From Aeromonas encheleia (lineage in GTDB: Bacteria; Pseudomonadota; Gammaproteobacteria; Enterobacterales; Aeromonadaceae), in assembly GCF_900637545.1 (NCBI RefSeq), contig NZ_LR134376.1, forward strand, positions 2,871,001 through 2,935,000: DNA of 64,000 nucleotides, read 5' to 3'. The notes under the pieces were generated by a model. The model was not told where the DNA came from and made no database searches. It saw nothing but the letters and a program-made list of their open reading frames with translations. The translations under genes were made by a program, and so were the position numbers. Below, piece after piece: positions 24,276-32,934 of the stretch; the stretch's first letter is position 1; the number at the start of each line of letters is the position of its first letter.

Positions 24276-25171
24276 GCACCATCACCCTCTCCCAACTGCC
24301 CCAGCCAGAGGTGATCGAAACCCTCGATTTCGAGAGCATCCTCGCCGAGCGCAAGGCCTATTTCGTCAGCCTCTATCCGGCAGACCAGCAGGCGGCCATC
24401 GCCGCCACCCTGGCGCTCGAATCCGAGCCCATCACCAAGCTGCTGCAAGAGAATGCCTATCGGGAGCTGATCCTGCGCCAACGCATCAACGATGCCGCCG
24501 TCGCCAACATGCTGGCGTGGGCCAAGGGGAGCGACCTCGACAACCTGGTGGCCAACTGGAAGGTGCAGCGGCTCATCATCCAGCCAGGGGATGACACAGC
24601 CACCCCGCCGGTGCCCGAAATCAAGGAAGATGACGAGGCGCTGATCCTGCGCGCCCTGATGGCGTGGGATGGCCTCAGCGTGGCGGGCCCCACCGGAGCC
24701 TATGAGTATTTCGCCCTCTCGGCGGATGGCAAGGTAGCTGATGCCAAAGGATCCAGCCCCGCCCCCGCCGAGGCCCAGGTCACCATCCTCAGCACCGAAG
24801 GGGACGGCACGGCCAATGCCACCCTGATCGCCAAAGTCACCCAGGCCTTGAGCCACGAAGACAAGCGCCCGGTGGCCGATCGGCTCACCGTGCAAAGCGC
24901 CGGCATCATCCACTACACCATCACCGCCAAGCTGCACATCGACAGCCAGGGGGCCGAGGCCGATGTGGTTCTGCAGGCCGCCCGCGACCGACTCGCCGCC
25001 TTTATCAACCCCCGCCGCCGCATCGGGGTCGAGATACCGCGCTCCGCCATCGATGCCGCCCTCCATGTGCAGGGCGTGCGCAAGGTCGACCTGATCGGCT
25101 GGGCAGACATCACCCCGAGCGCCACCCAGGCCGCCTACTGCACCGCCTTCACCGTGGAGCGGGCAGCATGA
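24272..25171 (+). CDS. J: Baseplate protein gpJ
   Basis: 299 residues with a GTG start overlapping W by 4 bp. Typical baseplate J features: LPQPEVIETLDFESILAERKAYFVSLYP, LLQENAYRELILRQRINDAAVANMLAWAKGSDLDNLVANW and the C-terminal GVEIPRSAIDAALHVQGVRKVDL. Outer baseplate wedge component. Confidence 0.95.
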   Translation: MSTITLSQLPQPEVIETLDFESILAERKAYFVSLYPADQQAAIAATLALESEPITKLLQENAYRELILRQRINDAAVANMLAWAKGSDLDNLVANWKVQRLIIQPGDDTATPPVPEIKEDDEALILRALMAWDGLSVAGPTGAYEYFALSADGKVADAKGSSPAPAEAQVTILSTEGDGTANATLIAKVTQALSHEDKRPVADRLTVQSAGIIHYTITAKLHIDSQGAEADVVLQAARDRLAAFINPRRRIGVEIPRSAIDAALHVQGVRKVDLIGWADITPSATQAAYCTAFTVERAA

Positions 25172-25800
25172 ATACCCTGCTGCCGCCCAGCACCAGCCGC
25201 ACCGAGCGCAATCTGGCCACGACGGGCGCCAATGCCCAGCAGTTGCCGATCCCGTTTCGCTCGCTCTGGTCACCCTGGACCTGTCCCGCCCACCTGCTGC
25301 CTTATCTGGCCGCCAGCTGGAGCGTCGACCGCTGGGATGACAAATGGCCCGAGGCCACCAAGCGCCAGGTCATCGCCAACAGCTACTTTGTGCACAGCCG
25401 CAAGGGCACCATCGGCGCCATCCGCCGGGTGGTGGAACCGCTCGGCTATCTGATCCGGGTGCGGGAGTGGTGGCAAGAGGCCCCGACCGCCACCCCGGGC
25501 ACCTTCAAGCTCGATATCGGCGTGCTCGATACCGGCATCACCGAAGCCATGTACCAGGAGCTGGAACGGCTGATCGCCGATGCCAAGCCCATGACCCGCC
25601 ACCTGACTGGGCTCGCCATCAGCATGGAAACCCGTGGCCCGCTCTATCTGGGGGCTGCCTGCTATCTGGGTGACGAGTTGACCATCTACCCCTACAGCCC
25701 CGAAGCCATCGAGATCAGTGGCCAGCAGTGGCACGGCGGCATCACTCACACCATCGACACCATGACCATTCAACCGCAACCCACAGGAGGTGCCCGCTAA
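25168..25800 (+). CDS. I: Tail protein gpI
   Basis: 210 residues, overlapping J by 4 bp. PFRSLWSPWTCPAHLLPYLAASWSVDRWDD is the family signature, with IGAIRRVVEPLGY following. Baseplate component linking wedge and fibre. Confidence 0.95.
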   Translation: MNTLLPPSTSRTERNLATTGANAQQLPIPFRSLWSPWTCPAHLLPYLAASWSVDRWDDKWPEATKRQVIANSYFVHSRKGTIGAIRRVVEPLGYLIRVREWWQEAPTATPGTFKLDIGVLDTGITEAMYQELERLIADAKPMTRHLTGLAISMETRGPLYLGAACYLGDELTIYPYSPEAIEISGQQWHGGITHTIDTMTIQPQPTGGAR

Positions 25801-26951
25801 TGAGCGCCATCTATTTCGCCATTCCGACCGATGCCGGGCAGGCCAAAATTGCCAACGCCATCGCGCTGGGCATCCCGCTGAAAATCACCCATATGGCGGT
25901 CGGCGACGGCAACGGCCAGCCGGTTACGCCCAACGCAGCCCAGACGACGCTGGTCAGGGAAAAACGCCGGGCCCCGCTCAACACCCTGTTTCAAGACCCC
26001 CTGAACCAGTCACAGCTGGTAGCGGAGCAGATCATCCCGGAGGACGTCGGCGACTGGTGGATCCGAGAGGCCGGCATTTTTTCGGAAGACGGCACCCTGA
26101 TCGCCATCGCCAACACCCCCGACACCTACAAGCCGCTGCTGAGCAGTGGCGCCGGCCGCACCCAGGTCATCCGCATTGTGCTGATCGTCAGCGACACCAG
26201 CGCCGTGGAGCTTAAGATCGATCCGGCCGTGGTGCTGGCAACCCGCAAGTATGTCGATGATGTGATGAAGGCGCACAAGGAAAGCAGGGACCATCCTGAC
26301 GCCAGCGAATCAGCCAAAGGCTTCGCCCGCTATGCCAGCCAACCCCAAACCGATGCAGGTATCGCCGACGACGCAGCTGTGACGCCGAAAAAGATGCGGG
26401 CTGCCCTCAAAAATAAGGGTCTGACGGAATACGGTTCGGCGCTGATTGGGGTGCCAATAGACTGGCCGCTAGCGCAGATGCCGCAAGACATCTGGCCGGA
26501 CTGCGGCATGGTGTTTTTGTCATGCGCGGGGCAGGGCTTTAACACCGCTACCTATCCAAAACTGGCACAGTGCTACCCGGCAGGGGTGATGCCAGAGCTG
26601 CGCGGCGAGTTTATCCGTGGCTGGGATAATGGGCGGGGGGTGGATGCGGGGCGGGGGTTGCTGTCGGCGCAAGGGGATACGCTGCTGAATCACCAACATA
26701 ACATGATCGGGATGGACAGAGCCTCTCAAGGAGGGGGGAATTATATTTTGCCTAATGAACAATTCCCTATTCTCGGCAAAGGGTTTGCAAGCCCAGTGGC
26801 AGAATATCCTGAGTCATCGTCTAATGCTGGTTACAACAACGCCACCGGGTTGATTAAAACAGCTATGAACGGCGCGACAGATGTTGGCCGTCTCGGCGCT
26901 GAAACTCGCCCCCGCAACTCCGCATTCCACAAAATCATGAGGGCCGCATAA
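25800..26951 (+). CDS. H: Tail fibre protein (gpH family)
   Basis: 383 residues. N-terminus matches the phage tail-collar DUF3751 type (FAIPTDAGQAKIANAIALGIPLKITHMAVGDGNGQPVTP), attaching to the baseplate. The middle has SKGFARYASQPQTDAGIADDAAVTPKK repeats, and the C-terminus is a collar/receptor-binding part (IPPNGE-like region absent, with GEFIRGWDNGRGVDAGR). Much shorter than P2 gpH (about 670), so the shaft is reduced. The ATG overlaps the stop of I. Confidence 0.9.
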   Translation: MSAIYFAIPTDAGQAKIANAIALGIPLKITHMAVGDGNGQPVTPNAAQTTLVREKRRAPLNTLFQDPLNQSQLVAEQIIPEDVGDWWIREAGIFSEDGTLIAIANTPDTYKPLLSSGAGRTQVIRIVLIVSDTSAVELKIDPAVVLATRKYVDDVMKAHKESRDHPDASESAKGFARYASQPQTDAGIADDAAVTPKKMRAALKNKGLTEYGSALIGVPIDWPLAQMPQDIWPDCGMVFLSCAGQGFNTATYPKLAQCYPAGVMPELRGEFIRGWDNGRGVDAGRGLLSAQGDTLLNHQHNMIGMDRASQGGGNYILPNEQFPILGKGFASPVAEYPESSSNAGYNNATGLIKTAMNGATDVGRLGAETRPRNSAFHKIMRAA

Positions 26952-27571
26952 TGGCTGAACTGAACGAACCACGGGTGAGTTGGGGTGCCGACGGCTGGGC
27001 CGCGTGCAACGGCTGGGCGCAGGCCCACTGCGCCGATGCAGTGACCGCTGAGTATCTGGGGCCGCAAGATGTGTGGGTATCGGTCGGCACGGGGCTGCCT
27101 GCGGGGGCCTATCTCGATGCGCCGCCTGCGCCCGAGGAGGGGCAGGCGGTGGTGCGGCAGGCGGATGGCTGGGCGCTGGTGCCGGACTATCGGGGGGTGA
27201 CGGTCTATGACACGGCGACGCGCCAGCCAATCGCGATCTCGGCGCTCGGTCCGCTGCCGGAGCTCTGCACGCTGCTGGCCCCCAGCTCGCCATATGACGT
27301 ATGGGATGGCGCGGCATGGCAGCCTGACGCCGCGGCGGAAGAGCAAGCGGCGCTGTCGGCTACGCAGACAGAGCAGTCAGCCCGTATCGCCACAGCCAAC
27401 CAGCAGATTTCCATCATAAAACCAGCCGTCGAGGGTGGCTACGCCAAGCCGGAACATACTCAGTTGCTGGCCGACTGGCAGCGCTACCGCTACGAGCTGA
27501 CGCTGGTGCCGGAACAAGCTGGCTGGCCAGAGTCACCACAATGGCCAACCGAACCGGAGAAGGTCATCTAA
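26951..27571 (+). CDS. G: Tail fibre assembly chaperone (gpG family)
   Basis: 206 residues, starting one base inside the stop of H. The C-terminal ARIATANQQISIIKPAVEGGYAKPEHTQLLADWQRYRYELTLV is the Caudo_TAP tail-fibre-assembly signature. The N-terminal half has a carbohydrate-binding-like tryptophan pattern. A terminator follows. Confidence 0.88.
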   Translation: MAELNEPRVSWGADGWAACNGWAQAHCADAVTAEYLGPQDVWVSVGTGLPAGAYLDAPPAPEEGQAVVRQADGWALVPDYRGVTVYDTATRQPIAISALGPLPELCTLLAPSSPYDVWDGAAWQPDAAAEEQAALSATQTEQSARIATANQQISIIKPAVEGGYAKPEHTQLLADWQRYRYELTLVPEQAGWPESPQWPTEPEKVI

Positions 27572-27582
27572 CCAAGCCACCC

Positions 27583-27606
27583 CACCCCGCCCAGTGCGGG
27601 GTGTTT
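27583..27606 (+). terminator. Terminator of the V-to-G operon
   Basis: CACCCCGC/GCGGGGTG stem with 5-base loop and a short T-run, 12 bp after gene G. Confidence 0.8.
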
Positions 27607-27642
27607 CGTTACTGCCGCCGTCCGTCACCTTGTCACCGCCGG

Positions 27643-27671
27643 GCCATTGTGTAACGCCGATACACAATGGC
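27643..27671. promoter_or_regulatory. Late-promoter palindrome 3 (FI operon)
   Basis: Same 29-bp element as at 12651 and 23298 with two centre changes; arms GCCATTGTGTA/TACACAATGGC are intact. It lies 102 bases (centre to ATG) before FI. Confidence 0.82.
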
Positions 27672-27758
27672 CGCCACTCGCCTGTCATCCCCTGCCCCTG
27701 CATCCTGACCCTGCTCGCATCACCTTGTAAAAGCTCCGTCCGGACAACAGGAGAACCT

Positions 27759-28937
27759 ATGGCACTGGACCAATTTCACCACGGCGTGCGCGTCGTGGAA
27801 GTCAACGAGGGCACCCGCACCATCCGCACCGTCGCCACGGCGGTGATCGGCATGGTCTGCACCAGCGAAGACGCGGACGCCACCTACTTCCCCCTCGACA
27901 AACCCGTGCTGATCGCCAACCTGCCGGTGGCCATCGCCAAAGCGGGCAGCGAGGGCAACCTCAAAAAGTCACTGCAAACCATCTATGACAAAGTCAAAAC
28001 CATCGTCATCGTCGTGCGCGTGGCCAAGGGGGCCGACGCCGCAGCCCTGACCAGCAACATCATCGGCACCATCAAGCCCGATGGCAGCTATACCGGCCTC
28101 AAGGCGCTGGAACGGGCCGCCCCGGTCACCACCGTCAAGCCGCGCATCCTCTGCGTGCCGGACAACTGCACCCTGCCGGTGGCCACCGCGCTGGGGGGCG
28201 TGGCCAAGAAGCTGCGCGCCTTTGCCTACGTGCCGACCATCGCAGAAACCGTTGAAGCCGCCCTGGCCTACCGTGAAAACTTCGCCAGCCGCGAGCTGAT
28301 GCTGGTGCATGCAGACTGGACTGCGTGGGACGTCGCCGCCAATGCCAGCGTCAAGCTCGATGCCTGCCTCAAGGCCGCCGCCATGCGGGCCCTTATCGAC
28401 AAAGAGATCGGCTGGCACAAGACCCTGTCGAACGTCGGTGTGACCGGGGTCGACGGCATGACCAAGGCCCTGTTCTGGGATCTGCAAGACCCCGACACCG
28501 AAGTCGGCCTGCTCAACGCCAGCGAAGTCACCTGCCTGATCCAGTCCAATGGCTTCCGCTACTGGGGCAACCGCACCTGCTCGGACGATCCCCTGTTCTG
28601 CTTCGAGAACTACACCCGCACTGCCCAGGTGCTGGCCGACACCATCGCCGATGCGCACATGTGGGCCGTCGATAAGCCCATGACCCCCACCCTGGTCAAA
28701 GACATCATCGAGGGCATCAAGGCCAAGGGCCGCGAACTGGTGACCGGTGGGTACCTGCTCGGCTTTGACTGCTGGTACAACGAGGAGCTCAACGACAAAG
28801 ATACCCTCAAGGCCGGCAAGCTGCGCATCGATTACAACTACACCCCGGTCCCGCCGCTCGAAGACCTCGGCTTCCAGCAGCGCATCACCGACCACTACCT
28901 GATCGACTTCGGCGCCCGCGTCGCGGCAGCCGCATAA
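27759..28937 (+). CDS. FI: Tail sheath protein (gpFI family)
   Basis: 392 residues, matching P2 FI (396). Starts at ATG 27759 after AGGAG. Family stretches: HHGVRVVEVNEGTRTIRTV, AADIAHWGV-like region replaced by VVGMVCTSEDAD, and the C-terminal RIDYNYTPVPPLEDLGFQQRITDHYLIDF. Forms the contractile sheath. Confidence 0.96.
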   Translation: MALDQFHHGVRVVEVNEGTRTIRTVATAVIGMVCTSEDADATYFPLDKPVLIANLPVAIAKAGSEGNLKKSLQTIYDKVKTIVIVVRVAKGADAAALTSNIIGTIKPDGSYTGLKALERAAPVTTVKPRILCVPDNCTLPVATALGGVAKKLRAFAYVPTIAETVEAALAYRENFASRELMLVHADWTAWDVAANASVKLDACLKAAAMRALIDKEIGWHKTLSNVGVTGVDGMTKALFWDLQDPDTEVGLLNASEVTCLIQSNGFRYWGNRTCSDDPLFCFENYTRTAQVLADTIADAHMWAVDKPMTPTLVKDIIEGIKAKGRELVTGGYLLGFDCWYNEELNDKDTLKAGKLRIDYNYTPVPPLEDLGFQQRITDHYLIDFGARVAAAA

Positions 28938-28946
28938 GGAGCCACC

Positions 28947-29465
28947 ATGGCACTGCCCAAAAAACTCAAACGACTGAACGTATTCCTCAACGGCGATAAC
29001 TGGGTCGGTGAAGCGGAAGACTTCACCCCGGCCAAGCTCTCCCGCAAGTTCGAAGCCTATCGCGGCGGTGGCATGGGCGGCGCCGTCAACATCGATATGG
29101 GGCTGGATGACAGCGCCCTCGATGTCTCCTTCACCTTCGGCGGCTACGGCGACCAGCTCCTGCGCTGCATGGGCGAGCCCAAGGCAGACGGCACCAGCCT
29201 GCGCTTTGCCGGCTCCGTACAGCGTGATGACTCCGCCGAGATTGTCGCCGTCGAGATCGTCTGTCGTGGCCGCTTCAAAGAGCTCGACCGGGGCGCCCTC
29301 AAGGCGGGTGACAACACCCAAGCCAAGGTCGGCATGGTCAACACCTACTACAAAGAGACCGTCAACGGCCAGGTGATGCATGAGATTGACCTGATCAACA
29401 TGGTCGAGATCGGCCCCGATGGCGTCGATCGCATGGCCGAACACCGCAAAGCCATCGGCCTCTAA
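28947..29465 (+). CDS. FII: Tail tube protein (gpFII family)
   Basis: 172 residues, equal to P2 FII length. MALPKKLKRLNVFLNGDNWVGEAEDF and KYYKETVNGQ-type VNTYYKETVNGQVMHEIDLINMVEIVG-like C-terminus are typical. Forms the inner tube. Confidence 0.96.
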   Translation: MALPKKLKRLNVFLNGDNWVGEAEDFTPAKLSRKFEAYRGGGMGGAVNIDMGLDDSALDVSFTFGGYGDQLLRCMGEPKADGTSLRFAGSVQRDDSAEIVAVEIVCRGRFKELDRGALKAGDNTQAKVGMVNTYYKETVNGQVMHEIDLINMVEIGPDGVDRMAEHRKAIGL

Positions 29466-29531
29466 CCCACCCAACAACCCAACGGGCGGCCAACAGCCGC
29501 CCTCACCACATCAACATCAGGAACAAGCACC

Positions 29532-29846
29532 ATGGAAAACAACGTAGTCTCTATCGGCATCCCAGCCAGCAAAACCATCACCCTCGATACCCCGGTACAG
29601 CGCGGCGACACCCAACTTACCGAGCTGACCATTCGCAGCCCCAAAAAGGCGGGCCACCTGCGCGGCCTCAACACCCTGGACATCGTCCAGATGAACGTCG
29701 ACACCCTCATAAGACTGCTACCCCGCATCACCGACCTGAGCGAGCTCGAGGTTGCGGATATGGACCCAGCTGACCTGCTCAAAGCCGGGGTAGTGGTGGT
29801 CGGTTTTTTGATGGGCTCGCAGCAGGAGGCTTACCTCACTGCATAG
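29532..29846 (+). CDS. E: Tail protein gpE (zero-frame product)
   Basis: 104 residues. Phage tail assembly protein E family (TLDTPVQRGDTQLTELTIRSPKKAGHLRGLNTLDIVQMNVDTLIRLLPRITD). Acts with its frameshift product as chaperone for tape-measure assembly. The heptamer T-TTT-TTG at 29804-29810 lies 36 bases before its stop. Confidence 0.93.
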   Translation: MENNVVSIGIPASKTITLDTPVQRGDTQLTELTIRSPKKAGHLRGLNTLDIVQMNVDTLIRLLPRITDLSELEVADMDPADLLKAGVVVVGFLMGSQQEAYLTA

Positions 29847-29986
29847 ATGACCTGATGGCAGAGATCGCCATCATCGCCCACTGGCCGCCGTCCGAGATGG
29901 CGGCCATGGAAATCAGCGAGCTGATGGGCTGGCACCAACGCCTCGTTGAGACTCACAACCGCATCAACGGGGCCGAAGAACAATGA
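29532..29986 (+). CDS. E': gpE+E' -1 frameshift fusion
   Basis: At T-TTT-TTG (29804-29810, in-frame codons GGT-TTT-TTG) a -1 slip enters a frame open to the TGA at 29984-29986. It adds a tail containing DDLMAEIAIIAHWPPSEMAAME and LMGWHQRLVETHNRI, which is the GpE' family. P2 uses the same heptamer in its E gene. The E' stop overlaps the ATG of the tape measure. Total product about 151 residues. Confidence 0.9.
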
Positions 29987-32430
29987 ACCCTCTCAAACTT
30001 CAAATCCTGCTCGGGGCGGTCGACAAGCTCACCGCCCCCCTCAAAGCAGTCAGCGGCCAGAGCCGCCTCACCGCCAAAGACTTGGTCGACACCAAGAAAA
30101 AAATCCGCGACCTCGAAACCCAAGCGGGTCAAATCGAAGGTTACAAAACGCTGGGTGCCCAGATTGGCGCGACCAAAGCTCAGTTAAAGCAGGCCGAGGG
30201 TTCGTTCAGCGAACTGCAACGCAAGATTGCCGAAACACCCAAGCCAACCAGGCTGATGATCAACGAGTTCAACAAGGCCGAAAAAGCCCTCAACCAGCTC
30301 AAGACCAAACAGGGGGAAATGATCACCCGTCACGCTCAGATGGGTGAAGCGATGCACAAGACCGGCATCAACACCGGCAACCTCAGTGAAACCCAACGCC
30401 GCCTCAAGACCGACCTGGCCTCCGCCAACACACAGCTAGACCAGCAGCGTGCCAAGCTGGGGCAACTGGCCAACCAGCAAAAGCGCCTCAACCAGGTCAA
30501 TGCCAACTACCGCCAGACTCAGGAGCTGCGCGGCCAGATAGCAGGCCACGGCGCCACGGCGCTGGCGACCGGCACAGCCATGGGCTTGACCACCCTCAAG
30601 CCGGTGATCGAGTTCGCCAGAGCTGAAACATCGGTCGTAGACCTCAAAGTGTCCATGATGGGCAAGGGCGGCCAGGTGCGGCAGGAGTTCCAATCCATCA
30701 GCGATCTGGCCACCAAGCTCGGCAACAAACTGCCGGGCACCACGGCGGACTTCCAGAACATGATGAGCACGCTGATCCAGCAGGGGATGAGCGCAAAATC
30801 CATCTTGGGTGGCCTGGGGGAGGCGACTGCCTACCTCGGTGTGCAGTTGAAAATGCCGTTCGACCAGGCGGCGCTGTTTGCAGCCAAGCTGCAGGATGCC
30901 ACCGGCACCGCCGAGCAAGACATGATGGGGCTGATGGATACCATCCAGCGCTCGTTTTACCTCGGCGTTGACAGCGGCAACATGCTGGGCGCCTTCACCA
31001 AACTCACCCCGGCCATGGGAATATTGCGCAAGTCAGGGCTTGAAGCCGCCAAGGTGCTGGCCCCGCTGGTCATCATGGCCGATCAGGCCGGCATGGCGGG
31101 CGAGTCATCAGGGAACGCCTACCGCAAAGTTTTCCAGATGAGCATGAACACCGGCAAGATTGCCAAGGCCACGAAAGGCACCGGATTGAAGCTGAATTTC
31201 ACCGACGGCAAGGGGGAATTCGCAGGGATGGAGAACATGTTTGCCCAGCTCGCCAAGCTGAAGGGGGTGAACACCGAGCGCCGCCTGCAAGTCCTGAAGG
31301 GCATCTACGGCGACGATGCTGAAACCCTGCAGGTGCTGGAGCTGATCATCAGCAAAGGCATGGACGGCTACCGAGCCACCCAGAAGAAAATGGCAGACCA
31401 AGCCGCCCTGCAAGAGCGGGTCAATGCCCAGCTCGGTACCCTGGGCAGCTTGTGGGATGCCGCCACCGGTACCTTCACCAATGCCATGGTCAATTTTGGT
31501 GAAGCGATAGCGCCAGAGATTAAAGCCATCACCCAGTGGATAGGCGACCTGTCAGAGCGCCTTGGTAACTGGGCGAAGAAAAACCCTGAACTGTCCAACA
31601 CCCTGATGAAGATTGGCGCCATTGTGTCGGTCGTCACCATCGCCTTCGGCGGCCTGTCGCTGGCAGTCGCCGCCCTTCTTGGCCCCATGGCCATTATGAA
31701 ACTGACATTCGGGATCTTGGGGGTCACTTTTGGCGGCATACTCGGGGCGATCACCGCTGTGTTGGTGCCCATCGCGGCCTTGATCGCGCTGGGTATTGCC
31801 ATCGTCAAATTCTGGGAACCCATCAGCGCATTTTTCAGCGGGCTATGGCAGGGCATCATGGCCGGGCTTGCTCCCGTCTTTGAGGCATTCAAGCCGTTCG
31901 CTCCGCTGATCGATGGCATCAGCGCCGGGGTTAAAACGCTATCAGGCTGGTTTGGCGACCTGCTTGAACCACTCAAGTTTTCCAAGGAGACGCTGGAAGG
32001 GTTCGGCAGCGCCGGCCAGTTCGTCGGCCGCATCCTGGGCGAAGCCTTCAATCTGGCACTGACCCCACTCAAGGCCTTCCTGAAAGGGATCGAGTGGCTG
32101 CTTGAATCGCTGGGTATCCTCGAAACCAAGAAGATCCCGAAGTTCGAGATCCCGACAGCCAACACGCCAGGCTATCTGAATGGCAACTTCGGGCCCCCGG
32201 CACTTTCCTCGGCTTACACCTACGGTACCGGCCCGCGTATCGTGCCGACACCGACCCCTAAACCGGTCGCAGCCAAGGGAGGAAACTCCACCACCCATCA
32301 TCAGTGGAACATCGTGCAGCAGCCCGGTGAAACACCTGATGATCTCGTTCGCAAGATTGACCAGCGGCTGGATCAGCGCGAACGGCAAGCCGCCGCCCGT
32401 GGCCGCGCCACTCTAGGCGATCGCAACTAA
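29983..32430 (+). CDS. T: Tape-measure protein (gpT family)
   Basis: 815 residues, equal to the P2 gpT class. N-terminal coiled coil (about 20-185), then the TP901-type tape-measure core (ARAETSVVDLKVSMMGKGGQVRQEF, GITADFQNMMSTLIQQGM-like). Hydrophobic helices at about 545-620 (IGAIVSVVTIAFGGLSLAVAALLGPMAIMK, then ITAVLVPIAALIALGIAIVKFW) and a basic tail follow. It sets tail length. Confidence 0.95.
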   Translation: MNPLKLQILLGAVDKLTAPLKAVSGQSRLTAKDLVDTKKKIRDLETQAGQIEGYKTLGAQIGATKAQLKQAEGSFSELQRKIAETPKPTRLMINEFNKAEKALNQLKTKQGEMITRHAQMGEAMHKTGINTGNLSETQRRLKTDLASANTQLDQQRAKLGQLANQQKRLNQVNANYRQTQELRGQIAGHGATALATGTAMGLTTLKPVIEFARAETSVVDLKVSMMGKGGQVRQEFQSISDLATKLGNKLPGTTADFQNMMSTLIQQGMSAKSILGGLGEATAYLGVQLKMPFDQAALFAAKLQDATGTAEQDMMGLMDTIQRSFYLGVDSGNMLGAFTKLTPAMGILRKSGLEAAKVLAPLVIMADQAGMAGESSGNAYRKVFQMSMNTGKIAKATKGTGLKLNFTDGKGEFAGMENMFAQLAKLKGVNTERRLQVLKGIYGDDAETLQVLELIISKGMDGYRATQKKMADQAALQERVNAQLGTLGSLWDAATGTFTNAMVNFGEAIAPEIKAITQWIGDLSERLGNWAKKNPELSNTLMKIGAIVSVVTIAFGGLSLAVAALLGPMAIMKLTFGILGVTFGGILGAITAVLVPIAALIALGIAIVKFWEPISAFFSGLWQGIMAGLAPVFEAFKPFAPLIDGISAGVKTLSGWFGDLLEPLKFSKETLEGFGSAGQFVGRILGEAFNLALTPLKAFLKGIEWLLESLGILETKKIPKFEIPTANTPGYLNGNFGPPALSSAYTYGTGPRIVPTPTPKPVAAKGGNSTTHHQWNIVQQPGETPDDLVRKIDQRLDQRERQAAARGRATLGDRN

Positions 32431-32442
32431 GGAGCAACCACC

Positions 32443-32934
32443 ATGATGATGACCCTGGGCTGGTTCGTGTTTATGCGCTCGACCGTCGCCCCTCAATCCC
32501 AGCAAGACGAATGGGCCTGGCGCCACCCGGGCAATAACCGGGTCGGTGCCCGCCCGGCTTACCAGTTCCTCGGCCCTGACGATGAAACCAGCACCCTGAG
32601 CGGGGTGCTGTTACCCGAACTGACCGGTGGAGCCCTCTCCCTCGACATGCTGCGCCAGATGGGTGACAGCGGTGAAGCCTTCCCCCTGATCCAGGGCGAT
32701 GGCGTGATGCGCGGATCATTCGTGATAGAGGGCATCAGCACCACCCGCACCGAGTTTTTCGACGATGGCGCAGCCCGCAAGATTGAATTCAGCATCAAGC
32801 TCAAGCGGGTCGATGACAACGACACCACCTTCGGCAACACCCTGCTCAATCGCACCGCGGGCAACCTGTTCGGCCGCCTCGGCGTGGGCAAACTGCTCGG
32901 CAGCATCGGCAACAAACTCGGGGGGATCCTCTGA
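32443..32934 (+). CDS. U: Tail protein gpU
   Basis: 163 residues. MTLGWFVFMRSTVAPQSQQDEWAWRHPGNNRVG and LQFLGPDDETSTLSGVLLPELTGG-type core match the P2 gpU family. Three consecutive ATG codons open the frame. The stop overlaps gene D. Confidence 0.94.
   Translation: MMMTLGWFVFMRSTVAPQSQQDEWAWRHPGNNRVGARPAYQFLGPDDETSTLSGVLLPELTGGALSLDMLRQMGDSGEAFPLIQGDGVMRGSFVIEGISTTRTEFFDDGAARKIEFSIKLKRVDDNDTTFGNTLLNRTAGNLFGRLGVGKLLGSIGNKLGGIL

Noticed and set aside
27969..29477. 502-codon minus-strand frame opposite FI/FII
   Set aside because: Mirrors two certain tail genes; composition (Gly/Val/Asp-rich) is typical of antisense frames.
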